From Bacteroidales bacterium (GTDB lineage: Bacteria > Bacteroidota > Bacteroidia > Bacteroidales > UBA932), in NCBI GenBank assembly GCA_017544265.1, contig JAFYEM010000061.1:1-33728 (forward strand): a DNA stretch of 33,728 bases. Reading direction: 5' to 3'. Of the stretch, positions 1-8,413 are shown piece by piece (positions within the stretch are counted from its first letter, which is position 1; the number at the start of each line of letters is the position of its first letter). The position numbers and the translations under genes are program-made. Under the pieces are notes generated by a model. It saw nothing but the letters and a program-made list of their open reading frames with translations. It did no database searches and was not told where the DNA came from.

Positions 1-743
1 ATCCGCCTTCGCGTTTTCTGGACGCCCGGGGACATACCAGGACGGACGAACTTGTGGACAGGGTCGGCGGGATGCTTGACGAGGGGGCCGATATTATTGA
101 CATAGGCGCGGTCTCCACAAGGCCCGGGTCCATAATCCCCGATGAGCAAGAGGAGTGGCGTCGGCTGAAACCGGCGCTGAAGGCCGTCCGGTCTGCGTTT
201 CCCTCGGCAGCAATTTCCATAGACACCTTTCGCGCCGGTATCGTCGGGCGTGCAGTCGATGAGATTGGCACGGTCATTGTCAATGACATATTCGCCGGCA
301 AGGCGGACGAAAATATGCTTCCGGCCGTCGGCCGGCTCGGACTGAGCTATGTTGCTATGCATATACAGGGAACACCGGCAAGCATGCATGATAATTATGT
401 CTATGAAGACGTTACGGCGGCGGTAGTCAAGTATTTCCGGGACTTTTCGCTCAAGGCGGCGGAAAATGGGATAAAGGACTGGATTCTTGACCCCGGATTC
501 GGATTTTCAAAGAATGTCTCGCAGAGTCTGGAACTGCTGCATTCCATGGAAGCGCTTAAGGTATTCAATCGTCCGATACTTGTGGGAATATCCCGAAAAC
601 GAATGACTTACCAGCCGAAAGGTCTAAGCCCCGAAAAAGCTTTGGAAGAGACACTGACGCTGCAGAGAGAAGCTGTTGAAAGGGGAGCGACCATACTCAG
701 AGTGCACGATGTCACTGCGGCGACAAAACTTAAGACAATATGA
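1..743 (+). CDS. folP: Dihydropteroate synthase, 5' end missing
   Basis: Condenses 6-hydroxymethyl-dihydropterin diphosphate with p-aminobenzoate in folate synthesis, in the cytoplasm. The frame is open from position 3, so the gene begins upstream of the window; a GTG at 54 is in frame but lies inside the conserved domain. The DHPS signatures follow in order: DIIDIGAVSTRPGS (pterin site), SIDTF, VNDIFAG, MHIQGTPASMH, DPGFGFSKN, ILVGISRKRM (the SRK loop contacting pABA and phosphate) and ILRVHDV at the end. Only the first strand and the start of loop 1 are absent. The stop TGA (741-743) overlaps the ATG of the next gene (740). A housekeeping folate gene translationally coupled to a pectinase is unusual and suggests shared transcription, although an independent promoter cannot be excluded. 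Confidence 0.92.
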   Translation, partial: PPSRFLDARGHTRTDELVDRVGGMLDEGADIIDIGAVSTRPGSIIPDEQEEWRRLKPALKAVRSAFPSAAISIDTFRAGIVGRAVDEIGTVIVNDIFAGKADENMLPAVGRLGLSYVAMHIQGTPASMHDNYVYEDVTAAVVKYFRDFSLKAAENGIKDWILDPGFGFSKNVSQSLELLHSMEALKVFNRPILVGISRKRMTYQPKGLSPEKALEETLTLQREAVERGATILRVHDVTAATKLKTI

Positions 744-2119
744 AACACATTTTTGTAACACTTTTAGCTGCAGCCTTATCCATTTCGGCTGCCTGGGCAG
801 TGGATTTTAACGCTTTTTACAAGGATCTTCCTTTTCCCGTCCAGGCACCCGCACAGGTGCAGATTCCCGCCAGCAGTGTGTCTATTCTGGATTTCGGCGG
901 CAATGGTGACGGAATAGCCGACAATACAGAAGCGTTCGCCAATGCACTTGCCGCCCTGGAAAAAATGGGCGGAGGCCGGCTGAACGTTCCCCGCGGGATT
1001 TTTCTGACCGGACCTATCGTGCTGAAAGACAGGATGGAACTGCATCTGGAAAGGGGCGCGATGATTCTTTTCACGCCGGACAGGGCTGTCTATATCAACA
1101 AGGGAAGGGCGGTGCCGTGCATCAGTGCCAGCAAGCGGTGTGACATCGCAATTACCGGCGAAGGCGTAATTGACGGCAACGGTGCTTTCTGGCGTCCGGT
1201 GAAGCGCTCGAAAGTCAGTGATGTGGAGTGGAAGGACTATCAGAGGATGGGCGGCACGGTAATAGACAATAAGCTATGGTATCCGTTTGAACTGAAGCAT
1301 ATTCCGGATATTGCAGGCAATCCCAAAGACCAGGAGAAGATGCGCAATCATCTGATTCGTTTCACCGACTGTGAAAGGATTCTGGTTGAAGGAGTTACGC
1401 TCCAGAATTCTCCGAAATTCCATCTGGTTCCGCAGCGATGCAAGGATGTTACCCTTTCGGGAATAACAGTCCGCTGCCCTTGGAATGCGCAGAACGGCGA
1501 CGGGATAGACCTGATGAACACCAGCAGGGTGTTGATCGCCCGCTGCATGGTGGATGTGGGCGATGACGGAATCTGCCTCAAGGCAGGTGCGGGTCAGGAT
1601 GGTTTCGACAGGGGACCGTGCGAAGATATACTGATTGTGGAGAATACGGTTTTCCATGCCCACGGCGGCTTTGTCATCGGTTCGGAATTTTCCGGAGGCG
1701 TCAAAAACACCGTGGTGCGGGGAAATACGTTTTCAGGGACTGATACAGGTCTTCGCTTCAAGAGCGCCCCTGAACGTGGAGGGAAGACGGAAAACCTGAG
1801 TATCAGTGATATAACCATGAACGGAATCCGTGATGAAGCTATTGTTTTCGAGACTTCCTATGCCGACCGTCCGGCCGGTAACGAGAATGCCCAGGCTGCA
1901 AAGACTAAAAACTGGCTGCCGGAGTTCGCCGGCATAGACATACGCAATGTGGTTTGCCGTGACTGCCGGATTGCGGTGCGTGCGTCTGGAAGTGCCTCCG
2001 AGATTCACGATAATACTATTTCGGACAGCGTGTTTTTCTTTTCTGAGAAGGGGCTTGATTCAGCCCCGGGCATGCTCAGGCTCAAAGGTGTCCGGATGGT
2101 GACATATCCTGCCCAGTAG
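740..2119 (+). CDS. GH28 polygalacturonase (secreted)
   Basis: Probably hydrolyses alpha-1,4-galacturonosyl bonds in homogalacturonan or galacturonate-containing oligomers. A signal peptide covers about residues 1-20 (cleavage after AWA), with no lipobox, so the enzyme is probably periplasmic or secreted. The parallel beta-helix carries the GH28 catalytic set: NGDGID with Asp254, VGDDGICLK with Asp275/Asp276, HGGF with His308, and LRFKS with Arg339/Lys341. The second Asn-x-Asp residue is Gly rather than Thr, as in many bacterial exo-type GH28s. Length (459 aa) is normal. After its signal peptide it shares an FYKDLPF-type motif with the next GH28 (FSSLYEDLPF), so the two look like paralogues. 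It overlaps folP by 4 nt and is separated from the second GH28 by a promoter, so it may be controlled apart from the main operon. Endo versus exo action cannot be decided here. Confidence 0.92.
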   Translation: MKHIFVTLLAAALSISAAWAVDFNAFYKDLPFPVQAPAQVQIPASSVSILDFGGNGDGIADNTEAFANALAALEKMGGGRLNVPRGIFLTGPIVLKDRMELHLERGAMILFTPDRAVYINKGRAVPCISASKRCDIAITGEGVIDGNGAFWRPVKRSKVSDVEWKDYQRMGGTVIDNKLWYPFELKHIPDIAGNPKDQEKMRNHLIRFTDCERILVEGVTLQNSPKFHLVPQRCKDVTLSGITVRCPWNAQNGDGIDLMNTSRVLIARCMVDVGDDGICLKAGAGQDGFDRGPCEDILIVENTVFHAHGGFVIGSEFSGGVKNTVVRGNTFSGTDTGLRFKSAPERGGKTENLSISDITMNGIRDEAIVFETSYADRPAGNENAQAAKTKNWLPEFAGIDIRNVVCRDCRIAVRASGSASEIHDNTISDSVFFFSEKGLDSAPGMLRLKGVRMVTYPAQ

Positions 2120-2189
2120 TTGTCCCGGGGAAGGGCATATTCTCCGGCAAAGTCCCCGTTGTCATAAATTCCGAATACAGTTTGTCTCA

Positions 2190-2220
2190 TTTGTTTAGCG
2201 GTAAAATTTTGCTATATTTG
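2190..2220 (+). promoter_or_regulatory. Bacteroidota sigma-ABfr-type promoter of the pectin operon
   Basis: A -33 box TTTG (2190-2193), a 19-nt spacer and a -7 box TATATTTG (2213-2220) match the Bacteroidota consensus TTTG-N19-TAnnTTTG. The second GH28 starts 27 nt downstream. No comparable promoter is visible in the short or overlapping junctions that follow until exuT, so this element could drive about 18.5 kb. Confidence 0.8.
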
Positions 2221-2247
2221 CATATTAACGCGCGTATTTGATAACAC

Positions 2248-3705
2248 ATGAGGCTAAAACCCCTATTTTCAGCGTTTTTGGCTGTGCTCTCCATCGCTTG
2301 CAGCCGGAACGAATTTTCCTCCCTTTACGAGGATTTACCTTTTGATATGCCCAAATTGGAGCGTCCGTCGATTCCCGGAAGGACAATTTCTGTTGCCGAC
2401 AAAGGTGCTGTCGGAGACGGAGTCGTGCTCAATACCGCAGTATTTGCGGAGGCTATAGGCGAGCTCGCGGAAAATGGCGGCGGGACTCTGACGGTGCCGG
2501 CCGGAATCTATCTTACAGGGCCGATAACTCTAAGAAGCAATATCTGCCTCAATCTTGAGAAGGGGGCTGTGCTTTCTTTTTCCACCGACCCCGCTGATTA
2601 CCCAGTCATAGATACGAATTTCGAGGGCCTGGATGTGCGTCGCTGCACTTCACCCATCAATGCCAGCGGTGCGCATGACATTGCGATTACCGGCGAGGGT
2701 ATCATCGACGGAAACGGAGATGCCTGGAGGGAGGTCAAGCGCCGCAAGGTGGGGGATGACCAGTGGAAGATGGTCATGAAAAGAGGCGGGGTGCTTTCGG
2801 ACGACGGCAAGGTCTGGTTCCCGGACGAGGGCTACAAGGCCGCCCGTGCTACTGCCGGCACCCTGAACAAACCCTCTGACGATCTTGACGAGAGTGAAAT
2901 CATTACTTTCCTGCGCCCTGTGATGGTCTCTTTCAGGGAGTGCGAGAATGTCCTGCTGGAGGGGGTCACTTTCCTGAATTCGCCCTGCTGGAACATTCAT
3001 CCGCTCTGGTGCAAAAATTTGATTGTCAAGGATATTATTGTCCGCAATCCGCATTACAGCACCAATGGCGACGGTATAGACATAGACGCCTGCGAGAATG
3101 TGATACTGACTGGTTCGACCTTCGACGTGGGTGACGACGCGATCTGCATCAAATCCGGAAAGGACGAGGACGGACGCCGCCACGCCCGCGTCTGCCGCAA
3201 TCTTGTCATTGACGGATGCACTGTCTATCACGGGCATGGCGGCTTCGTGGTCGGCAGCGAAATGTCCGGCGGAGTGGAGAATATCGCAGTGCGCAACTGC
3301 ACCTTCCTCGGCACCGACGTGGGACTGCGCTTCAAGAGCACCAGGGGCCGCGGCGGAGAAGTGAAGAATATTCTCTGCGAGAACATCCGGATGAAGGATA
3401 TCGTGACCTATGCGGTGATTTTCAATCTATATTATGCCGGAGTCGCCGCAACCGAAATGTCGCAGGGCGGGCTGGTTGAAGAAGTCAAGGCGGATGAAAC
3501 CACTCCTGATTTCCACGACATTACGATACGCGGCATCAAGTGCGCAGGAGCCGCCCAGGCAGTCTATCTCAACGGCCTCCCCGAACTGCCGCTCAGGAAC
3601 ATAAGCATAAGCGATTCCGATTTTGCGGCTGAAAAGGGCGTCGAGATGCACAACAGCGTCGATATCACCATTGATGGAGTGAAGGTTAACGGAAAAGAAG
3701 TATGA
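2248..3705 (+). CDS. GH28 polygalacturonase (lipoprotein)
   Basis: Second pectin-backbone hydrolase, 485 aa. A lipoprotein signal ends in SIAC (Cys18), so the protein is membrane-anchored; the following SRNEF has only weak acidic character, so surface display is uncertain. GH28 residues are present: NGDGIDID with Asp275, VGDDAICIK with Asp296/Asp297, GHGG with His330 and LRFKST with Arg361/Lys363. Compared with the first GH28 it has a longer insert around residues 185-215 (rich in acidic residues), which may shape the substrate cleft. It is the first gene after the promoter at 2190-2220, and its stop overlaps the next start by 4 nt. Linkage specificity (homogalacturonan, xylogalacturonan or rhamnogalacturonan) cannot be read from sequence. 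Confidence 0.93.
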   Translation: MRLKPLFSAFLAVLSIACSRNEFSSLYEDLPFDMPKLERPSIPGRTISVADKGAVGDGVVLNTAVFAEAIGELAENGGGTLTVPAGIYLTGPITLRSNICLNLEKGAVLSFSTDPADYPVIDTNFEGLDVRRCTSPINASGAHDIAITGEGIIDGNGDAWREVKRRKVGDDQWKMVMKRGGVLSDDGKVWFPDEGYKAARATAGTLNKPSDDLDESEIITFLRPVMVSFRECENVLLEGVTFLNSPCWNIHPLWCKNLIVKDIIVRNPHYSTNGDGIDIDACENVILTGSTFDVGDDAICIKSGKDEDGRRHARVCRNLVIDGCTVYHGHGGFVVGSEMSGGVENIAVRNCTFLGTDVGLRFKSTRGRGGEVKNILCENIRMKDIVTYAVIFNLYYAGVAATEMSQGGLVEEVKADETTPDFHDITIRGIKCAGAAQAVYLNGLPELPLRNISISDSDFAAEKGVEMHNSVDITIDGVKVNGKEV

Positions 3706-5378
3706 GAATTCTCGCAGCTATGGCCGCCACATGGTTTATCTGTTCTTCGTTCACCATCCATCTGATGGGGGACAGCACCATGGCGCAGAAAGACCTTTCC
3801 AAAGGCACGCCCGAACGCGGCTGGGGCATGTTGTTCCAGAATTTTCTGGACCCCTCGGCGGTCAAAGTAGTCAATTACGCCCAGAACGGCCGCAGTACCA
3901 GGAGTTTCCGCGACCTCGGGCTCTGGGACAAGGTCTATGAGGCCGTCCGCCCCGGAGACTATGTCTTCATCCAGTTCGGGCACAACGACGCCAAGGAGTC
4001 CGACCCCACCCGTTACGCACCAGCTTTCGGTGCCTATCAGGACAATCTTCGGGTTTTTATCGACGGGGTGAGGGAAAAAGGCGGCACGCCGGTGCTGCTT
4101 ACGCCTGTGGCGAGGCGCTGGTTCAAGGACGGGAAACTGGACAGGGAGTGCCACGGGGACTATCCCGAGGCCATGAGGCAGGTCGCCGAGGAAAAGGGCG
4201 TCACCCTGCTGGACATAACGACACTCACGCTGGACTGGCTTGAAGAACTCGGAGACGAGGCCTCCAGGCCGTATTTCATGCACCTGCCGGCCGGGAAATA
4301 TGCCTGCGCGCCCGAAGGCAAGACAGACAATACCCACACCGTCGCCGCAGGTGCCCGCAAAGTCACTGAAATAGTGTGCGCCGCCATAGGGGAGCAGCTT
4401 CCCGAAATCGCCCGTCACCTTCGCCGCTTCGACATAGTGGTCGATGCGAACGGCTGCGGGGACTATATGACAGTGCAGGAGGCAATTGACGCTTGTCCGG
4501 ATTACAGCCATAAGGAAATCACCACCGTTCATATCAACGCGGGTGTCTATAATGAGGAGGTCGTGATTCCGCACAACAAGTTCCGCCTGCATATCAGCGG
4601 CGACGGAGCCGAAAACACCATAATCACTTTCGGCAAATACGCGAAAAAGAACTGGCCCGGCCGCGATTTTCCCATCGGCACGTCCGGCAGCGCTTCCGTC
4701 TATGTCCACGCGAGTTACATAAGCTTCGAGGACCTGACCTTCGAGAATTCCTCCGGTGATGGAAAAGACATTGCACAGGCTGTGGCCGTTTTCACGGACG
4801 GCGACTTCCTGTTTTTCCGGCGCTGCCGCTTCATAGGGAACCAGGACACCCTCTATACCTACGGCCGCTATGGAAAAGACGGCGGAATCAAACGCAATTA
4901 TTTCCTGGACTGCTATATAGAGGGCACCACTGACTTTATCTTCGGCCCGTCCATCGCCTACTTCGAGAACTGCACCTTGCATTCCAAAAAGAACAGCTAT
5001 GTCACTGCGGCCAGCACACTTAAGGGCCAGAAATACGGCTACGTGTTCCGCAACTGCCGGCTCACAGCGGAACCCGGCATAGACAGATGCTATCTTGGCC
5101 GGCCATGGGGGGCTTATGCGAAGACGGTTTTCATCGACTGCGAAATGGGCGCCCATATACTTCCCGAAGGCTGGCATGACTGGGAAAAGGAAGGCAAGCC
5201 TGACACGAAGAAGAATTCTTTTTACGCTGAATACGGTTCTTCGGGGCCCGGCGCAAGGGGGCCGAGGGTCAGATGGAGCCACAGGCTGAGCGCTTCAAAG
5301 CTGAAAGACTATACCTTTGAAAATGTAATGTATCAGCCGCAGGACGGCATACGCTGGAATCCGCTGGACAACAGATGA
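3702..5378 (+). CDS. Bifunctional pectin esterase: CE12 acetylesterase fused to CE8 methylesterase
   Basis: Two esterases in one 558-residue chain. The N-terminal SGNH/GDSL domain (about residues 18-235) has the CE12 rhamnogalacturonan/pectin acetylesterase blocks GDST (Ser25), GHND (His94, Asn95) and DNTH (Asp209, His212). The C-terminal parallel beta-helix (about 240-550) is a CE8 pectin methylesterase with AQAVA (Gln359), GNQDTLY (Gln381, Asp382), GTTDFIFG (Asp411) and GRPWG (Arg467, Trp469). Both active sites look complete. An N-terminal hydrophobic stretch (MRILAAMAATWFICSS) could be a signal peptide, but it runs close to the GDST block, so the mature end is short. Removing acetyl and methyl groups would open pectin to the adjacent PL1 and GH28 enzymes. 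It overlaps both neighbours by 4 nt. Confidence 0.93.
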   Translation: MRILAAMAATWFICSSFTIHLMGDSTMAQKDLSKGTPERGWGMLFQNFLDPSAVKVVNYAQNGRSTRSFRDLGLWDKVYEAVRPGDYVFIQFGHNDAKESDPTRYAPAFGAYQDNLRVFIDGVREKGGTPVLLTPVARRWFKDGKLDRECHGDYPEAMRQVAEEKGVTLLDITTLTLDWLEELGDEASRPYFMHLPAGKYACAPEGKTDNTHTVAAGARKVTEIVCAAIGEQLPEIARHLRRFDIVVDANGCGDYMTVQEAIDACPDYSHKEITTVHINAGVYNEEVVIPHNKFRLHISGDGAENTIITFGKYAKKNWPGRDFPIGTSGSASVYVHASYISFEDLTFENSSGDGKDIAQAVAVFTDGDFLFFRRCRFIGNQDTLYTYGRYGKDGGIKRNYFLDCYIEGTTDFIFGPSIAYFENCTLHSKKNSYVTAASTLKGQKYGYVFRNCRLTAEPGIDRCYLGRPWGAYAKTVFIDCEMGAHILPEGWHDWEKEGKPDTKKNSFYAEYGSSGPGARGPRVRWSHRLSASKLKDYTFENVMYQPQDGIRWNPLDNR

Positions 5379-6523
5379 TGAAAAGAATTGGCATAATACT
5401 GCTTTTCGCCTTGGCTGCCTGCACAGCCAGGGCCCCGTTGTCTCAGAGGATAGTCGAAAGTGAGATTGCAAGATGCCCCGATGCGACTTACCTGGACGGC
5501 CAGCAGGGGAAACTGAAGTGGAACTATACCACAGGACTGGAACTTAACGCCTTCCTCGAGGCCGGCTATGTGGATTATGTGAGCACCTGGTACGATGCGA
5601 TTATAGACTCCACCGGTGCGATAGGCGGAAAATACAGGAAGGAAAACTATTCTTCAGACCATATCTGCCCCGGAGTGGCTCTGCTGAAACTATGTGAAGC
5701 AGGCGGGGAAAAGCGCTATAAAACGGCTCTCGATACGCTCTATTCCCAGATCCGGCACATGCCGAGAACACCCGAAGGGGGATTCTGGCACAAAAAGATA
5801 TATCCCAATCAGATGTGGCTGGACGGGCTGTATATGGTGGAACCTTTCTATGCTGCCTATACCTGCCGTTTCGTAAGCGACCCTGCCGAGAAGCAGAGTA
5901 ACCTGGACGACATAGCGGCGCAGTTCTCGCTGATACGCGAGAAGACCTGTGACAGTTCCACAGGGCTTCTGCGCCATGCCTGGGACAGTTCCCGTGAAAT
6001 GTTCTGGTGCGACAAGACCACCGGCCGGAGCGCCCACTGCTGGGGCCGCGCCCTGGGATGGTACATGATGGCCCTTGTGGACGTAATTGAAATTATCCCG
6101 GGAGGGGAGTGCAGGGACAGACTTGCCGCGATTTTCAAAGAACTCTGGGAAACGATCCCTGCTTACGCTGACCCCGTTACCGGAATGTGGTATCAGGTGA
6201 TGGACGCGCCCGGAAGGGAGGGTAATTATCTCGAAGCGAGCTGCAGCGCGATGTTCGCATATTCCCGCCTGAAAGGCGTCCGGCTCGGCCTGTTGCAAGA
6301 TAAAAAAGCTGCCGTGGATACTTTCAAAGGCCTTTTACGGACGTTTGTCAGCGAGAAGGACGGTCTTGTCACTCTGCACAGCTGCTGCGAAGTGGCCGGT
6401 CTGGGCGGAAAGCAGAAGCGCAGCGGGGACTATGACTATTATATTAATGAACGCGTGTGCGACAACGACCCCAAGGGTATAGGACCTCTTATAATGGCCG
6501 CGCTTGAATACGAAATACTATGA
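5375..6523 (+). CDS. GH105 unsaturated (rhamno)galacturonyl hydrolase (lipoprotein)
   Basis: Removes the 4,5-unsaturated galacturonate left by pectate or rhamnogalacturonan lyases from the non-reducing end of oligomers, by hydration of the double bond. The lipobox LAAC (Cys16) is followed by TARAP without acidic residues, which favours a periplasm-facing lipoprotein. The (alpha/alpha)6-barrel family hallmarks are present: MWLDGLYM with the likely catalytic Asp150, HAWD (201-204) and HCWGRALGWYMMAL. Length (382 aa) is normal for YteR/YesR-type enzymes. Its product rearranges to 5-keto-4-deoxyuronate, the substrate of KduI encoded at 23255-24097. It overlaps the CE12-CE8 gene and the PL1 gene by 4 nt each. 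Confidence 0.92.
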   Translation: MMKRIGIILLFALAACTARAPLSQRIVESEIARCPDATYLDGQQGKLKWNYTTGLELNAFLEAGYVDYVSTWYDAIIDSTGAIGGKYRKENYSSDHICPGVALLKLCEAGGEKRYKTALDTLYSQIRHMPRTPEGGFWHKKIYPNQMWLDGLYMVEPFYAAYTCRFVSDPAEKQSNLDDIAAQFSLIREKTCDSSTGLLRHAWDSSREMFWCDKTTGRSAHCWGRALGWYMMALVDVIEIIPGGECRDRLAAIFKELWETIPAYADPVTGMWYQVMDAPGREGNYLEASCSAMFAYSRLKGVRLGLLQDKKAAVDTFKGLLRTFVSEKDGLVTLHSCCEVAGLGGKQKRSGDYDYYINERVCDNDPKGIGPLIMAALEYEIL

Positions 6524-8394
6524 GAAAAATGATTGCTTTACTTGCCGCAGCGATGCTGCTCGGTGCATGTCAGGATGAAAACCTTTCGGGCGGCGGCAAG
6601 TCCTTCACGGCTCCGTCCGGTATTCAGCTGCACAGCGCTACCGATTCCAGGCTTATCATAGAGTGGGATGAGGTTGTCGGAGCCGACGGATATGAATGGA
6701 AGCTCCTGAAAAGGGAGAAAGAAGTCCGCAGCGGTCGTGAAACCATATTCAAGAGGGCTGAAATTACTGGTTTGGCAAAAGGGACGAAATATGTTTTCCA
6801 GGTGCGTGCGACCGCGGGGAGCAAGACTTCGGACTGGTCCTCTCCCTTCGAGGTGAGCACTGCCGGAGAACCCGTGGATACGGGGAATTACGAGGAATTC
6901 GGGATTCCGGACTATGAAGAGGACGACATCGCGAGGGCTTTCCCCGGAGCTGAAGGCGGCGGAATGTTCACCACCGGCGGCCGCGGGGGCAAGGTCCTGC
7001 ATGTGACTACCCTTGCAGATGACGCCAAGAATCCCCCCGAGGGCTCGCTCCGCTGGGCCGTGAACCAGAGCGGCGCGAGGACGGTGGTATTCGATGTGGC
7101 AGGTATCATAACCCTCAAGGACGATCTTAAAATCAGTCACGGCAGCATCACGATTGCCGGCCAGACTGCCCCCGGCGACGGTATCTGCCTGAAAGACTAT
7201 ACCGTGAACATCTCCGCCGGAAATGTCATAATCCGTTTCATGCGCTTCCGCCTCGGCGACCAGGCACCGTGGAGCGACGCGGATATCGCGGCGGACAAGG
7301 CCGACGGCGAGGACTGCATCTGGGGCCGCTATCAGGAGCGGGTCATAATAGACCACTGCTCGATGAGCTGGAGCATAGACGAAGGCGCTTCTTTCTATGG
7401 CAACGAGTATTTCACTCTCCAGTGGTGCATAATTGCCGAGTCTATGAAGAATTGCAGGCTCCACTCCAAGGGCAATCACGGCTATGGTGGAATCTGGGGC
7501 GGCAAAAACGCCAGTTTCCATCACAATCTGCTCGCGCATCACGACAGCCGCAACCCGCGTCTGGACCATCCGCATATCTATGAGAACCATACCTCTCCGG
7601 CGCGTCGCGGAAATGTGGACTACCGCAACAATGTAATCTATAACTGGGGCGGAAACAATACCTATGGCGGCGAAGGCGGCAGCTTCAACGTGGTCGGGAA
7701 CTATTACAAACTCGGGCCCGACTCCTCCGGAAAGGACTATATCCTGGACCTGAACTCTGTCTATGCCAGTTGCTCCAAGTGCGGCAAGTCTAAGATAGAC
7801 GAAGGTTATCCCTCTGTCTATGTGGACGGCAACCGTTATGAAGAAATCAGCAGCCGGAATAATAAAATCTACTGGCATGACGGCGAGGGCCATGCGAATT
7901 ACGGGACCACCTTGTCACAGGCTCTGCCGATAAGCGGTTTGAGCAACGGCTCCCTCGTCCCGGCGAAAGTGACCTCCCACAGTTATGAAAAGGCCAGGGA
8001 TGTGGTCTGTGCAAATGCGGGCGCTTCCCTCAGACGAGATGCTGTGGATGTGAGAATCGCTTCCGACGTGCTTTCCCCCACATCCTCCCACAAGGGTACC
8101 GGCGGAGCGATTATTAAAGATATCAATGACGTCAGGTCAAAGTACGGTTACGCCTGGCCGGAGTATTCTGCCACCGAAGAGCAGAGGACGGCCCGCAAGG
8201 ACAGCGACGGAGACGGCATTCCTGATACCTTCGAAGATATGTGGGGGCTGGATAAGAACAAGGCCTCGGACGGGGCCGATACGGACCTGGACATTCACGG
8301 TCGTTATACCAACCTGGAAATGTACCTCCATTATCTCGTGAAGGATATCGTGAAGGCGGGTAACGCCTACGGACAGTATATTACTTTAAACTAA
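6520..8394 (+). CDS. PL1 pectate lyase with N-terminal FN3 domain (surface lipoprotein)
   Basis: Cleaves de-esterified homogalacturonan by beta-elimination, generating unsaturated ends for the GH105 enzyme. The lipobox LLGAC (Cys17) is followed by QDEN, an acidic stretch typical of Bacteroidota surface export. A fibronectin type III domain spans about residues 32-115. The PL1 right-handed beta-helix starts at AFPGAEGGG (about 144) and contains SLRWAVNQ, ITIAGQTAPGDGICLK, IDHCSMSWSIDE and SRNPR with the catalytic arginine region Arg344-Arg347. The C-terminus has a calcium-binding DSDGDGIPDTFED loop, as seen in other Bacteroidota PL1 proteins. Length is 624 aa. It is followed by susC after 19 nt. 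Confidence 0.93.
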   Translation: MRKMIALLAAAMLLGACQDENLSGGGKSFTAPSGIQLHSATDSRLIIEWDEVVGADGYEWKLLKREKEVRSGRETIFKRAEITGLAKGTKYVFQVRATAGSKTSDWSSPFEVSTAGEPVDTGNYEEFGIPDYEEDDIARAFPGAEGGGMFTTGGRGGKVLHVTTLADDAKNPPEGSLRWAVNQSGARTVVFDVAGIITLKDDLKISHGSITIAGQTAPGDGICLKDYTVNISAGNVIIRFMRFRLGDQAPWSDADIAADKADGEDCIWGRYQERVIIDHCSMSWSIDEGASFYGNEYFTLQWCIIAESMKNCRLHSKGNHGYGGIWGGKNASFHHNLLAHHDSRNPRLDHPHIYENHTSPARRGNVDYRNNVIYNWGGNNTYGGEGGSFNVVGNYYKLGPDSSGKDYILDLNSVYASCSKCGKSKIDEGYPSVYVDGNRYEEISSRNNKIYWHDGEGHANYGTTLSQALPISGLSNGSLVPAKVTSHSYEKARDVVCANAGASLRRDAVDVRIASDVLSPTSSHKGTGGAIIKDINDVRSKYGYAWPEYSATEEQRTARKDSDGDGIPDTFEDMWGLDKNKASDGADTDLDIHGRYTNLEMYLHYLVKDIVKAGNAYGQYITLN

Positions 8395-8413
8395 CCATTA
8401 TAATAACCGATCA

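Noticed and set aside
3564-5282. 572-aa open frame on the - strand opposite the CE12-CE8 gene
   Set aside because: It is the mirror of a GC-rich gene whose + strand product has two complete sets of catalytic motifs; the - strand product resembles nothing.
6538-7893. 451-aa open frame on the - strand opposite the PL1 gene
   Set aside because: Shadow of the PL1 coding frame; no motif or start context.
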